NCBI RefSeq assembly: GCF_040958095.1
Contig: NC_091160.1
Coordinates: forward strand, 43,679,646 to 43,743,645
Origin: Procambarus clarkii
Lineage: Eukaryota > Arthropoda > Malacostraca > Decapoda > Cambaridae
DNA: 64,000 nucleotides
Reading direction: 5' to 3'
Under the pieces are notes generated by a model. It was not told the origin of the DNA, ran no database searches, and saw only the letters and a program-made list of their open reading frames with translations. The position numbers were made by a program, and so were the translations under genes. The first letter of the stretch is position 1. Each line of letters starts with the position of its first letter. Shown here piece after piece: positions 36,935-40,544 of the stretch.

Positions 36935-37415
36935 CAAACCAACCAACCAACCAACCAACCACCACCAGGAAGCAGCCCGTGACAGCTGACTAACTCCCAG
37001 GTACCTATTTACTGCTAGGTCACAGGGGCATTCAGGGTGAAAGAAACTTTGTCCATTTGTTTCTGCCTCGTGTGGGAATCGAACCCGCGCCACAGAATTA
37101 CGAGTCCTGCGCGCTATCCACCAGGCTACCAGGCCCCGTGTCCTGGATTGTGGGTTGCATCCTGAGGAAGATCAGCAATGCTTGGCCTAGACCTTGATAC
37201 AGCTCACAGGCTTCCTATTCCCTGACTATTGCAAACCAAAACCACAAGGTAAATATTATTTTGGGTATAAAAAAATGGCATAAGTAATTAAGTTGCTTTT
37301 CTTCTTCCTCAGATACGTCAATGTTGCATTCACAAAGAACATGGAAAAATACATCAAGTACTCCCCGGCAGATGTGTCGAATATGGTGGATAAGTTTTTT
37401 GATGTTGCTGCTTAA
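2708..37415 (+). CDS. exo70: Exocyst complex component Exo70 (EXOC7), 15 coding exons
   Basis: Exo70 is a subunit of the octameric exocyst, which tethers secretory vesicles to the plasma membrane. Joined exons: 2708-2761, 4542-4707, 4901-5094, 6787-6901, 7528-7685, 8448-8587, 18862-18971, 23066-23133, 24222-24353, 24498-24677, 27726-27972, 28800-29016, 29897-30008, 31178-31311, 37313-37415. All introns are GT-AG, phases match throughout, and the total is 2130 nt (709 aa), close to the family's usual 650-735. Residues 1-100 are the N-terminal helical/coiled-coil part. The conserved C-terminal Exo70 rod runs from about 310 to the end, with [43 protein letters not shown] and [11 protein letters not shown]. 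Lysines 688 and 691 in the last motif match the rat K632/K635 pair known to bind PI(4,5)P2. The identification is firm. The first exon is the least certain part. Confidence 0.95.
3107..3420 (+). mobile_element. tRNA-derived SINE with poly(A) tail
   Basis: Starts with a tRNA-like head (GTGGTGCAGTGGTAAGACAC as A-box region, GGGTTCGTATCCT as B box) and has a body including GGATTTACTGGGCGCAAATC. It ends in TTGTATATATCTC plus about 40 A residues at 3380-3420, typical of retroposition. It lies in exo70 intron 1. Confidence 0.85.
3571..3630 (-). mobile_element. SINE 3' end fragment (same family as 3107)
   Basis: TTTTTTTTTTGAGGTATATA followed by CAAGAGTTGTTACATTCTTG is the complement of the last bases and A-tail of the 3107-3420 SINE. 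Confidence 0.75.
4036..4288 (+). mobile_element. tRNA-derived SINE, well-preserved copy
   Basis: The head GGAGCCGGTTCACTGAGCGG, with CTGGACTTGTGATCCTG and the B box GGTTCGATCCC, folds like a tRNA with a pairing acceptor (GCCGG/CCGGC). The body carries CACCCTGATGCCCCTGTTAC and ends GGCCTGGTCGAGGACCGGGC, GAAATCATCTCAAGATAAC. Related copies are listed separately. Located in exo70 intron 1. Confidence 0.85.
4542..4707 (+). CDS. exo70: exo70 coding exon 2 (residues 19-74)
   Basis: Follows the acceptor TTCTTCATACAG and ends in phase 1 before GTAAGA. Encodes [17 protein letters not shown], then [14 protein letters not shown] and [13 protein letters not shown]. This is the Exo70 N-terminal coiled-coil segment (compare SILSSFESRLMKLE and QTENLQRLQ in mammalian EXOC7). 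Confidence 0.93.
4901..5094 (+). CDS. exo70: exo70 coding exon 3 (residues 74-138)
   Basis: Acceptor TTTATAACAG. Completes an Asn codon, then reads [19 protein letters not shown] and [19 protein letters not shown]. Ends in phase 0 at GTG|GTAATG. An alternative donor three bases upstream (AAT|GTGGTA) would drop one Val without changing the frame. Confidence 0.92.
5126..5212. repeat. AAT/AATAAG-type microsatellite
   Basis: Imperfect run of AATAAT, GATAAT and AATAAG units just inside intron 3 of exo70, 30 bp past the donor. Confidence 0.9.
5213..6299. other. Intron 3 of exo70, no distinct feature
   Basis: Within it, AGTCACTATTATGCAAAGCA (about 5291-5310) resembles part of an interspersed repeat also seen near 63486-63510. 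Otherwise I see nothing I can name. Confidence 0.4.
6300..6425 (+). mobile_element. SINE fragment
   Basis: Diverged copy of the CACCTAGCAGTTAATTAGTA family (internal body segment and GGATTACATCCTG tail). The tRNA head is not recognisable. Confidence 0.55.
6787..6901 (+). CDS. exo70: exo70 coding exon 4 (residues 139-177)
   Basis: Acceptor CATGTTTCAG. Reads [20 protein letters not shown] and [13 protein letters not shown]. Ends in phase 1 before GTACAG. A GTAAGC five bases downstream is a better donor by consensus, but it would give phase 0 and break the frame into exon 5. Confidence 0.88.
7240..7485 (+). mobile_element. tRNA-like SINE, diverged
   Basis: B box CCCAGGTTCGATTCC, then TTTCATCTAATGCC, CACCTAGTAGTAAATAGGTA and a TTGCATCCCAGGGAG tail. 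It ends 40 bp before exo70 exon 5. Confidence 0.65.
7528..7685 (+). CDS. exo70: exo70 coding exon 5 (residues 177-229)
   Basis: Reads [20 protein letters not shown], then [20 protein letters not shown] and [10 protein letters not shown]. The donor is AAG|GTAGGC, phase 0. The acceptor is a TAGAAG (NAGNAG) tandem. Using the second AG would remove one Glu and keep the frame. Confidence 0.92.
8448..8587 (+). CDS. exo70: exo70 coding exon 6 (residues 230-276)
   Basis: Acceptor TTCTCATTTAG. Reads [20 protein letters not shown], then a polar, basic linker ([22 protein letters not shown]). Ends in phase 2 before GTATAA. This begins the low-conservation linker between the N-terminal coils and the C-terminal rod. 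Confidence 0.88.
8716..8935 (+). mobile_element. tRNA-like SINE
   Basis: B box CCCGGATTCAATCCC, body TTTCACCTGATGCCTCTGTT, CACCTAGCAGTAAATAGGTA and a GGCTGCATCCTGGGG tail. Lies 130 bp after exon 6 of exo70. Confidence 0.75.
8940..10180. other. Intron 6 of exo70, no recognised feature
   Basis: No convincing coding frame and no repeat that I recognise. Short frames in both strands near 9242-9683 look random. Confidence 0.4.
10188..10268 (+). mobile_element. SINE fragment (family of 3107)
   Basis: GCCAGGGAGGATTGAGTGGG, TACCAATCCTTAACTG and CCAGCAATAAATGAGTACCT correspond to the body of the poly(A) SINE at 3107-3420, without head or tail. Confidence 0.55.
10822..12060. repeat. Inverted repeat enclosing a LINE fragment
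   Basis: GACATTGCTCCTCATGCCTC, CTGAGGGGGCCAGGTTTTGG at 10822-10885 is complementary to CCTCAGAGAGGCACAGGGAG with its upstream GACCATGAGCCAGAACC at 11943-12000. The two arms are about 65 bp and enclose roughly 1.05 kb. They may be parts of two oppositely oriented elements rather than one transposon. Confidence 0.55.
11090..11903 (+). pseudogene. LINE reverse transcriptase C-terminal fragment
   Basis: Conceptual frames read [18 protein letters not shown], then [20 protein letters not shown] and LECCSVL. After frame breaks they read [17 protein letters not shown] and [19 protein letters not shown]. This is the region after the catalytic domain of CR1/Jockey-group non-LTR retrotransposons. A run of C residues (11392-11400) and several stops and frameshifts make it non-functional. 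The catalytic motifs themselves are absent. Confidence 0.75.
12130..13145 (+). mobile_element. DIRS-like retrotransposon 5' fragment (probable)
   Basis: GC-richer sequence ending in an open frame (12854-13145) reading [20 protein letters not shown] and [21 protein letters not shown] associate this with the start of the gag-like ORF of crayfish DIRS elements, from memory rather than from a search. It stops abruptly at about 13145, where unrelated LINE sequence begins. A second DIRS piece is at 21600-22478. Confidence 0.5.
13150..13378 (+). mobile_element. LINE C-terminal/3' fragment
   Basis: Reads [20 protein letters not shown], then [13 protein letters not shown], and ends in GGCCTGGTCGACGACCGGGC and GAAGCACCTCAAGGTA. 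This 3' segment is shared (in complement) with 27421-27560 and 48598-48722. It is a short 5'-truncated LINE copy. Confidence 0.65.
13750..13955 (-). mobile_element. LINE 3' end, same family as the intron-14 LINE
   Basis: TACAGGATGAGAGCTACGCA and the preceding GTAATTAC repeats are the complement of the LINE 3' end at 36465-36525. The rest matches the end of its ORF2 (complement of GTGGTAGATGGTTGGGACAA at 13899-13918). A diverged, 5'-truncated copy. Confidence 0.8.
13974..14456 (-). pseudogene. LINE reverse transcriptase C-terminus and 3' tail
   Basis: On the minus strand, stretches read [38 protein letters not shown] and [18 protein letters not shown]. This is the C-terminal region of a CR1/Jockey-group ORF2 with breaks. 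The 3' tail is at 13974-14060 (complement of ACTAGGTGAGTATA). It identifies the orphan tail copies elsewhere in the window. Confidence 0.78.
14458..14775. repeat. Minisatellite of GTGCATGTG units
   Basis: Tandem GTGTGCATGTGCATGTGGGG units with 26-30 bp periodicity, made of nested GTGCAT hexamers. Open frames on both strands (runs of Cys/Val/Met or His/Thr/Pro) are by-products of the repeat. Confidence 0.92.
14780..16470. other. Intron 6 of exo70, no recognised feature
   Basis: No clear repeat family or coding frame. Opposed short ORFs near 15490-15985 have no recognisable motif. Confidence 0.35.
16480..17440 (+). pseudogene. LINE ORF1 (gag-like) fragment with CCHC remnants
   Basis: In the frame at 16840-17196, [20 protein letters not shown] then [20 protein letters not shown] and CMNY resemble the two or three CCHC zinc knuckles at the end of Jockey/I-group ORF1 proteins. 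The His ligand of the first knuckle is missing. Upstream sequence is in several frames with stops, so the copy is dead. The upstream boundary is approximate. Confidence 0.6.
17441..17512 (-). mobile_element. tRNA-like SINE head
   Basis: On the minus strand: CAGTCGATTAAGGCAGTGTC (A-box region), GCAGGTTCGAATCCTCGTCA (B box), then GGCCCTTGTGGATTTGTT, a tail I recognise from decapod SINEs. It is inserted in the gag-like LINE remnant. Confidence 0.7.
18862..18971 (+). CDS. exo70: exo70 coding exon 7 (residues 276-313)
   Basis: Acceptor TTAACTTTTTCAG. Completes an Arg codon, then reads [18 protein letters not shown] and a Ser/Pro/Gly-rich stretch ending LTPPH. Ends in phase 1 before GTAGAG. It matches the position of the mammalian IRKAQNLLKQYSQHG segment, so the linker retains one basic helix. 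It is isolated by 10.3 kb and 4.1 kb introns, yet fits both phases. Skipping it alone (110 nt) would shift the frame. Confidence 0.85.
19216..19717. repeat. 31-bp tandem repeat, about 16 copies
   Basis: Unit TCTCCTGTGCTACATTTGCA plus ATATGCAATTT or ATATGCCACTT. Because 31 is not a multiple of 3 and the unit lacks stops, all three forward frames stay open across the array. That explains the overlapping 139-181 codon ORFs. It begins 245 bp downstream of exo70 exon 7. Edge units are degenerate. Confidence 0.95.
19720..20160. other. Intron 7 of exo70, no recognised feature
   Basis: Low-complexity T-rich sequence without a repeat family that I can name. Confidence 0.4.
20170..20500. repeat. Foldback family (GGACGGACCGAAACGTCGTC), two diverged copies
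   Basis: Positions 20362-20495 carry AATGGTCCGGGACGGACCGA, AACGTCGTCGTTTC and TATTGTGACTCCTCGTCTGC. A more decayed copy precedes it at 20170-20290. The same motif series occurs at 23226-23580, 30760-30975, 47890-48000, 49005-49115 and 61885-62035. Confidence 0.8.
21065..21250 (+). mobile_element. Interspersed repeat (SINE-like), uninterrupted copy
   Basis: Carries GCTTCTTGCAGGTCAGCATT, CAAGTGGTTGGGCACCATTC, and ATCCCTTCCAAGTGTTATAT. Copies at 46960-47095 and 48040-48490. The last is split by a MITE, so this copy shows the empty site. Confidence 0.75.
21600..22478 (+). pseudogene. DIRS-like retrotransposon fragment (gag end and RT start)
   Basis: Reads [20 protein letters not shown] in one frame. 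In another it reads [20 protein letters not shown], then [20 protein letters not shown] and [13 protein letters not shown]...FILDLSRLN is the start of the reverse-transcriptase domain of DIRS-type tyrosine-recombinase elements. Frame changes and stops (for example at 21802) show that it is a relic. It ends where an antisense LINE piece starts. Located in exo70 intron 7. Confidence 0.75.
22476..22630 (-). pseudogene. LINE reverse transcriptase fragment
   Basis: On the minus strand: [49 protein letters not shown] is motif B of non-LTR reverse transcriptases. It is bounded by a GT microsatellite on one side and the DIRS relic on the other. Confidence 0.85.
22636..22742. repeat. (GT)n microsatellite
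   Basis: Nearly pure GT run, with TTTGTGTGTG interruptions at the start. Confidence 0.97.
23066..23133 (+). CDS. exo70: exo70 coding exon 8 (residues 313-335)
   Basis: A 68-nt exon after TTTTCCTATACAG. Reads [16 protein letters not shown] and VELYLNQ, with donor CAG|GTAAAT, phase 0. The acidic [11 protein letters not shown] fits the MLDVETDAYI position just before the C-terminal rod in mammalian EXOC7. Confidence 0.88.
23226..23580. repeat. Foldback family, two head-to-head copies
   Basis: GCAGACGAGGAGTCACAATA at 23423 leads into GACGACGACGTTTCGGTCCG at 23487. The opposite-strand partner AACGTCGTCGTCCCTTCACT follows, ending AGTGTGTGGTTTGGTCAACA. The pieces pair as a hairpin centred near 23520. 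A diverged arm lies at 23226-23420. Confidence 0.8.
23825..23933. mobile_element. Short MITE, 109 bp
   Basis: Perfect 13-bp termini, CCCAGTGGGCACA at the left and TGTGCCCACTGGG at the right. The interior is AT-rich with AACGTTATCAACATTGATTC. No coding capacity. A related internal sequence (GGGCACAATGTTAAAAGTAA) is at 48786. Confidence 0.75.
24222..24353 (+). CDS. exo70: exo70 coding exon 9 (residues 336-379)
   Basis: Acceptor TACATATTGACAG, both ends phase 0. Reads [20 protein letters not shown] and [19 protein letters not shown], the first helices of the conserved C-terminal domain. Donor GAG|GTATAT. Confidence 0.93.
24498..24677 (+). CDS. exo70: exo70 coding exon 10 (residues 380-439)
   Basis: Begins after GTGATAG. 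Reads [20 protein letters not shown], then [18 protein letters not shown] and [11 protein letters not shown]. Ends ACT|GTAAGT, phase 0. The intron before it is only 144 bp, the shortest in the gene. Confidence 0.93.
24950..25640. other. Intron 10 of exo70, no clear feature
   Basis: CAGTGATCGCTCACTAACTC at 24951 is reminiscent of Tc1/pogo-type MITE ends, but I cannot find the matching inverted end, so no element is called. Confidence 0.3.
25650..25914 (-). mobile_element. tRNA-derived SINE (family of 4036)
   Basis: The complement of the 4036-4288 family: tail GAGGTTATCTTGGGATGGTT, body CAGGTGCCTAGTTACTGGTA, and tRNA head with the B-box complement GGGATTTGAACCC. Confidence 0.82.
26227..26480. 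repeat. 24-bp tandem repeat with 11 CCAAT boxes
   Basis: Unit GAGCCAATAGGAACTGCC plus TTGTAT, about ten units at an exact 24-bp step. Eleven CCAAT boxes are present counting the degenerate first and last. Since 24 is divisible by 3, both strands show in-frame repeats ([16 protein letters not shown]). These are not proposed as genes. It lies in exo70 intron 10. The AGCCAATAGG context is a good NF-Y consensus. Confidence 0.93.
26811..27005 (+). mobile_element. tRNA-like SINE, diverged
   Basis: B box GGGGTTCAATTCCCAGG, then TTTCATCTAATGCCTCTGTT and a GTTAGGCAACTGTTGTGGGG tail, with a short CATACACA microsatellite. Confidence 0.65.
27421..27665 (-). mobile_element. LINE 3' fragment (family of 13150)
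   Basis: GGCTGTTAGACGCAGCTGCT and CACATGAATCACAGCCCCTT are complements of the RLRAAASN coding piece and its surroundings at 13240-13280. The tail end is rearranged. It lies just before exon 11 of exo70. Confidence 0.5.
27726..27972 (+). CDS. exo70: exo70 coding exon 11 (residues 440-522)
   Basis: Acceptor CCTATCCAG. Reads [16 protein letters not shown], then the family signature [17 protein letters not shown] and [12 protein letters not shown]. Ends in phase 1 before GTAAGT. This is the largest exon and the most clearly conserved part of Exo70. Confidence 0.96.
27973..28799. other. Intron 11 of exo70, no feature seen
   Basis: AT-rich, without recognisable repeats or coding potential. Confidence 0.5.
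28800..29016 (+). CDS. exo70: exo70 coding exon 12 (residues 522-594)
   Basis: Acceptor TTATTTTCAG. Reads [18 protein letters not shown], then [17 protein letters not shown] and the [19 protein letters not shown] helix. Ends in phase 2 before [14 protein letters not shown] is nearly invariant in animal Exo70. Confidence 0.96.
29040..29330. repeat. Possible decayed interspersed repeat in intron 12
   Basis: ACTGCGCAAAACTGCATATG and CAAGACTGTATATGCAGTTT form an imperfect local duplication at 29050-29120. The following GCAGCATGAGCTCACAGCAT stretch looks like decapod repeat sequence, but I cannot name the family. Confidence 0.35.
29450..29870. repeat. Imperfect duplication of about 190 bp in intron 12
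   Basis: Two diverged copies share a GTGGGAGG start, CTTAGTGG(T/A)TCG and GGTGAACAAAA, then TGTATATA and GAATACTGTA. The first spans about 29450-29645 and the second about 29655-29865. Function unknown. Confidence 0.5.
29897..30008 (+). CDS. exo70: exo70 coding exon 13 (residues 594-631)
   Basis: Acceptor TTTACAACAG. Reads [19 protein letters not shown] and [18 protein letters not shown]. Donor GCG|GTAAGT, phase 0. The KLRDKxRQxIKxxF motif is diagnostic. Confidence 0.96.
30490..30737 (-). mobile_element. tRNA-derived SINE (family of 4036), well preserved
   Basis: Complement of the 4036 copy throughout: GAGGTTATCTTGAGATGATT, GCGGCCCGGTCCTCGACCAG, then CCCGGGATTGAACCCGGGAC (B-box hairpin) and CACAAGTCCAGCGTGCTGTC. 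Confidence 0.88.
30760..30975. repeat. Foldback family, head-to-head pair
   Basis: GATGAGTCACAATAACATGG then GACGACGACATTTTGGTCCG is followed by the complementary series GGACGGAACGAAATGTTGTC and GTCTTCTGGTGTGTGGTTTG. The two halves pair around an axis near 30876. Confidence 0.85.
30990..31062 (+). mobile_element. Interspersed repeat fragment (same as 2630-2695)
   Basis: CTAGTGGCCTCAATGGGGAC, AAGAAGCTGGCAGCTTGTCA and AAGGCC match the piece in front of exo70 exon 1 and those at 40715 and 54515. Confidence 0.6.
31178..31311 (+). CDS. exo70: exo70 coding exon 14 (residues 632-676)
   Basis: Acceptor AAAATTGACAG. Reads [19 protein letters not shown], then [20 protein letters not shown]. Ends in phase 2 before GTAAGA. 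Followed by the 6.0-kb intron that contains the LINE. Confidence 0.96.
31312..32160. other. Start of exo70 intron 14
   Basis: Contains a 25-bp direct duplication around CTTTTACCCACGTGAGACAG (31421-31468) and a hairpin at 31965-32002. No coding signal is recognised. Confidence 0.5.
31965..32002. repeat. Perfect hairpin, 17-bp arms
   Basis: GCCAATGGTAGGTGGCC, a short AAT-centred loop, then GGCCACCTACCATTGGC. Confidence 0.9.
32166..32440. mobile_element. SINE fragments, two adjacent
   Basis: Positions 32185-32245 are a tRNA-like head in complement (GGGGATTTGAACCAGCGTTC). Positions 32291-32440 are a plus-strand diverged copy with the body CACTCGATACCTCTGTTCAC. Confidence 0.5.
32440..32515 (-). 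mobile_element. LINE 3' tail, heavily truncated
   Basis: TTCACCTAGTTGTGTTTGCG to GCCTCTCAACTGTCAATCAA is the complement of the tail described at 1943-2027. It sits directly before the AC microsatellite and the larger LINE. Confidence 0.7.
32536..32643. repeat. (AC)n to (ACGC)n microsatellite
   Basis: AC run changing into GCACGCACGC. It immediately precedes the LINE ORF1 start. Confidence 0.97.
32645..33598 (+). CDS. LINE ORF1 protein, 317 aa
   Basis: The uninterrupted frame starts at [14 protein letters not shown], the first ATG after the microsatellite. Residues about 1-165 are Glu/Lys-rich heptad-type coiled coil ([33 protein letters not shown]). About 175-260 look RRM-like ([32 protein letters not shown]). 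A C-terminal domain follows, ending [14 protein letters not shown]1 proteins of this type bind RNA as coiled-coil multimers and are needed for retrotransposition. The open frame extends 171 nt upstream through the repeat, but that part (His/Thr runs) is microsatellite read-through. That the frame is intact while ORF2 is broken may be chance or recent decay. Confidence 0.85.
   Translation: MKYEEKVLKLEEDNGALWSELCTLKGSMLQQGKIITALTDKVTNQEEQIKELVKENEAWKVKCGDFEEINKKIDSYGEQLQASLRANIELGKDLQLETSLTTHIEEVNKELEKYKEEIKATYAEVVKEKETIKEVCSEVKTRNDQQEAEIRQAIRKELVTNSKLVQNTADRTKSIIIFGCLEKEISSRVDRAAEEMKIIEKIVGLGEGSKENVSDFRRIGKYEKEKNRPLRVTFNGVKNMMEVLRNARKLQSDEVGKFWSIRQDLSKEDREKLKMNLIEAKRLNGDRNEEDRNSFFYKVTGTGKLVKWYIKTKQQDQ
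33634..36479 (+). pseudogene. LINE ORF2 (endonuclease-reverse transcriptase), disrupted
   Basis: Endonuclease motifs: [11 protein letters not shown] near 33730, [13 protein letters not shown] near 34076 and [10 protein letters not shown] near 34305. Reverse-transcriptase motifs: [60 protein letters not shown] (motif A), [20 protein letters not shown] (motif B), NMFADDAKI (motif C). A C-terminal [15 protein letters not shown] region ends in a stop at 36477-36479. Breaks: in-frame TAA at 33676-33678, a frameshift near 33920, and in-frame TAG at 35445-35447 just after motif A. The protein cannot be made in one piece from this copy. Confidence 0.93.
36526..36932. repeat. (AC)n/AAAACAC microsatellite
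   Basis: About 400 bp of CACACA runs punctuated by AAAA every 14-20 bp, ending in pure AC and then CCAACCAACC units. It is attached to the LINE 3' end. Cys/Val ORFs on the minus strand are by-products. Confidence 0.97.
36960..37137 (-). mobile_element. tRNA-derived SINE (family of 4036), 3'-truncated
   Basis: AGGAAGCAGCCCGTGACAGC to CCACCAGGCTACCAGGCCCC in complement, with the B-box complement GGGAATCGAACCCG. The GAGATGATTTCGGGG tail is missing. It ends 176 bp before exo70 exon 15. Confidence 0.8.
37313..37415 (+). CDS. exo70: exo70 coding exon 15 and stop (residues 676-709)
   Basis: Acceptor CTTCTTCCTCAG. Completes a Lys codon, then reads [18 protein letters not shown] and [11 protein letters not shown], stopping at TAA 37413-37415. 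It carries the basic KYIKY membrane-binding patch. Possible polyadenylation signals downstream are ATTAAA at 37592-37597 and AATAAA at 38395-38400. Neither can be chosen from sequence alone. Confidence 0.96.
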
Positions 37416-37479
37416 TTTACGTCAGAATATTTCTAAGGAAAATTTAACTAGAATTTTATGATCTATAACTGTGTATAAT

Positions 37480-37700
37480 AACCAACCCACATACAGGAAA
37501 AGTAAGAAAAGTGACAACATGTTGGTCTGCCCTGATCCCATATCAAGTCGTATCAGAGACTTGACTTAATAAGGGTTAAGGACAGAGCCTTATTAAATCA
37601 TGAGTTAATAACTGGCCAAGACAGACCGAAGTGGTGTAATCCTCTCTTCATGTATGGGAGGTTGGGGTCATTAACTTTGTCTATCGTGACTCATTCCATA
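37480..37700. repeat. Diverged foldback-family copy in exo70 3' flank
   Basis: Opposed segments ACAACATGTTGGTCTGCCCT and GGCCAAGACAGACCGAAGTG, followed by a TCGTGACTC end, resemble the decayed GGTCCGTCCTGGACC family. If the exo70 transcript reaches a downstream polyadenylation signal, this lies in its 3' UTR. Confidence 0.45.
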
Positions 37701-38149
37701 AAAATATGTGATAACCTGCTATTTATATTTGTCACCTTCATTTATATTTGTCTATAATTTGTATTTGTTGTTGAATTTACAACATATGAGATCTCTCATT
37801 TACAAGACGATTTGATAATTATTGAACTAGCATATAAAGTCGTGTTACGTGCCCAGAACATAGGTGTATGCAGACCTAGTTATTTTGAGAGAGTTGCTAA
37901 CATTGAGTAAAGGTGTCTTGAGCTACACTCTATAGTGTTTTTTGTTTTATATATGCTGAAATATATCAAAATATTTGAGTGTTTGCCATCAGGCAAGAAA
38001 TGTTTAATAGGGTTACATATATAGTGAGACACTGACAGGGACTTTGATTCTATAGTCTGAAATATCCTTAGGTGGGAATACAGAGTATTACCTCTTTTAG
38101 AGCCTCTATGGATATTCATTTGTCTTGTTATAATTCCCGTTGTCGTAGA

Positions 38150-38370
38150 CAGGAAGCCTGCTCTAAGTTGATCGAGGTTCCCCGCTGGACAACTGGTGAC
38201 CTTACCTAGGAGGCAGCTCACAACAGTTGCCTGACTCCCAGGTATCTATTTTACTGCATGGTGAACAAATACATCAGATGAAAGAAAATATACTCAAGCG
38301 TTTCTGTCCAGTCCGGGGACTGAACCCAATTCCATGGTAGTGAGTCAAAGATGCAGATTACTGTGCTATA
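38150..38370 (-). mobile_element. tRNA-like SINE, diverged
   Basis: In complement: B box GGGGACTGAACCCAATTCCA, body TTGCCTGACTCCCAGGTATC, tail GGAGGCAGCTCACAACAG. Confidence 0.65.
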
Positions 38371-38574
38371 GAACCCAACTACAGTATTTATGATAATAAA
38401 TACCGATTACTGTATTAATACATATAAAACATATACCAGTAATTCTTGTGTTAATTCATAAAATGTGTAATACATATAATTGTGCTACAGAACCCATGTA
38501 ATAATTAATCCTGTACATAAAATAATACATACTGTATGATATTTTTAAAAATGGTCCTATGTTTGATTCGTTGG

Positions 38575-38780
38575 TATGATGAGATTTTTTGCCATGTTTC
38601 CCAATGTGGCTAAGGCCTATGTTCACCTAGCAGTAAATATGTACCTGGAAGTTAGTCAAGTAATGTGGGTTGCATCGAGGGAGTGGTCAGCTGTTGGCTT
38701 AGTGCCGGGGCTTAGTGCCTTATTGTCACATCTCAGTATGACACAGGCTTCGGACCCCAATAATGGACAATTATTCTGGT
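38575..38780 (+). mobile_element. SINE fragment
   Basis: CACCTAGCAGTAAATATGTA, CCTGGAAGTTAGTCAAG and a GGGTTGCATCGAGGG tail. The head is not recognisable. Confidence 0.6.
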
Positions 38781-39080
38781 AACACTAATCATGCATGCAT
38801 ACATTCATGTGCTTTATCATTAAGATAGAAAAGACATTAATAAGTTGTCCCCATTAAATCTATTGGTGCATTATGTACTGATGTAAAGTATTTGAGTTTT
38901 TATATAAATATATTCTGTATACAGTATTATTTCATGATTTGTTACAATATATGTTATGGAAGTTTTATATATGCATTATAAATTATAAAGTGATAGTAGC
39001 ATTTATTCACTAATTTCCTAAAAAAACTAGTTCATGCTTACGGCTGGCTTTGCCTTGATCAACTCAATCTGTTTGAACCA

Positions 39081-39190
39081 ATGGGGCCCCCATGCCCATT
39101 TGGGACCCCCATGCCCATTTGGGGTCCCCATGCCCATTTGGGGCCCCCATGCCCATTTGGGGCCCCCATGCCCATTTGGGGCCCCACACT
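39081..39190. repeat. 19-20 bp tandem repeat, 5-6 copies
   Basis: CCCCCATGCCCATTTGGGG units. Each unit begins with a C run and ends with a G run, so the unit junctions are locally palindromic. Confidence 0.92.
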
Positions 39191-39343
39191 AGGCTTTGCA
39201 CCTCAAGCTTTGAAAAATAAGGAATGGCCTTATAGAAAAGGCTGGAAGATCCTCTTGATCATTCACAAAGGAAAAACAAAATTATGAATATTTCATTATT
39301 TCTTTGCAGTTTTTGCTTACTCTTCTTCTAATTAATCTCAGTT

Positions 39344-39347
<4 letters not shown>

Positions 39348-39394
<47 letters not shown>

Positions 39395-39428
39395 GGAGGG
39401 GGAGGAAGGATGGGAGAGAGAGAGAGGT
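39348..39428. repeat. (GA)n microsatellite
   Basis: GAGAGA run with a GGGGAGGGGGAGGAAGGATG interruption and a short second run. Confidence 0.95.
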
Positions 39429-39587
39429 AAAGATCTGATTAACAAATGTTACTCAATCCTATGCAGTATTGTGACTATAGTTTAATGTGTTCCTTAAGAA
39501 AACAAACCTTCACACTGCCCAAACCAAGAGAGATGTCTAAAATGGTAAATAAATGTAAAATTGTATATTATAATTTCACATGCATTC

Positions 39588-39745
39588 GCTTAGTTGTGCA
39601 TACAGGAGTTGAGCTTCGCCTCGTTGGTCCCGCCTCTCAACTGTCAATCAACTGGTGTACAGGTTCCTGAGCCTATTGGGCTCTTATCATATCTACATTT
39701 GAAACTGTGTGCGGTGTCGGCCTCCACAACATCACTTCCTGAGCA
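39588..39745 (-). mobile_element. LINE C-terminus and 3' tail fragment
   Basis: GCCTCTCAACTGTCAATCAA, CTGGTGTACAGGTTCCTGAG, then CATATCTACATTTGAAACTG and the complement of the VVEADSI coding region. Same family as 13974-14456. Confidence 0.75.
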
Positions 39746-40017
39746 ACGCGAGTGACAGGGTTAAAAAAATACAAGATGGCTGCGTGAAATAAATATGGAA
39801 TTGTGTGTTCCAGTACCAGGTCCATATGGAATACAATGTCACATTGCATGGCTTCCACCCTGCTTGCCAGACTTACTGGTACATTACAGCCTTATGATGC
39901 ATAGACATTCCATATATTTATATCACATTGCCTTGAATTAATAACATTTGAATGAAGACAATTGCTGCAATAAAGAAATATACATTATTTCCCTTACCAA
40001 TAAGGCTGTAACACAAA

Positions 40018-40190
40018 GGGGCCTGACGGCTGAGTGAACAACACTCGGGATTCATATTCCAAAGGGTGTGGGTTCAATTCCCAGAGGCAGAAACAAATGG
40101 GCAGAGTTTCCTTCACCCTGATGCCCCTGTTCACCTAGCAGTAAATAGGTACCTGGGAGTTAGTCAGCTGCTACAGGCTGCTTTCTGGGT
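40018..40190 (+). mobile_element. tRNA-derived SINE
   Basis: GGGGCCTGACGGCTGAGTGA head, GTGTGGGTTCAATTCCCAGA B box, CACCTAGCAGTAAATAGGTA body, GCTGCTACAGGCTGCTTTCT tail. Confidence 0.8.
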
Positions 40191-40202
40191 GTGTGAAAAA
40201 AA

Positions 40203-40282
40203 AATCAGTTGATTGACAGTTGAGAGGTGGGCCCAAAGAGCCAGAGTTTAACCCCCACAAGCACAACTAGGTGAATACAGTC
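40203..40282 (+). mobile_element. LINE 3' tail, heavily truncated
   Basis: GTTGATTGACAGTTGAGAGG to CACAACTAGGTGAATACAG. Directly follows the SINE and a short A-run. Confidence 0.72.
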
Positions 40283-40544
40283 ATAGTTTATAATAATTAG
40301 GTAGAATTATTATCTGTCTGTCTCTATGAAACTTGAGCAAACTTGTGAAAGAGTCTGCGGAACAGAAAGCAAGATTATTTATAAGAACATTATTTCAAAA
40401 TATATACTAATAAATATTTATATTGTTTTATTTACAATGCAACATAATAGCACATGTTCCTGAGACCCAATTTTGTGGACCCACCAAAGTGGTACAAAAA
40501 TGGGCCCCACAATAACCTGATTTACCCGAGAGCCACTAATCCTA

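Noticed and set aside
36500-37093. 197-codon Cys/Val-rich minus-strand ORF
   Set aside because: Translation of an AC/AAAACAC microsatellite plus part of a SINE.
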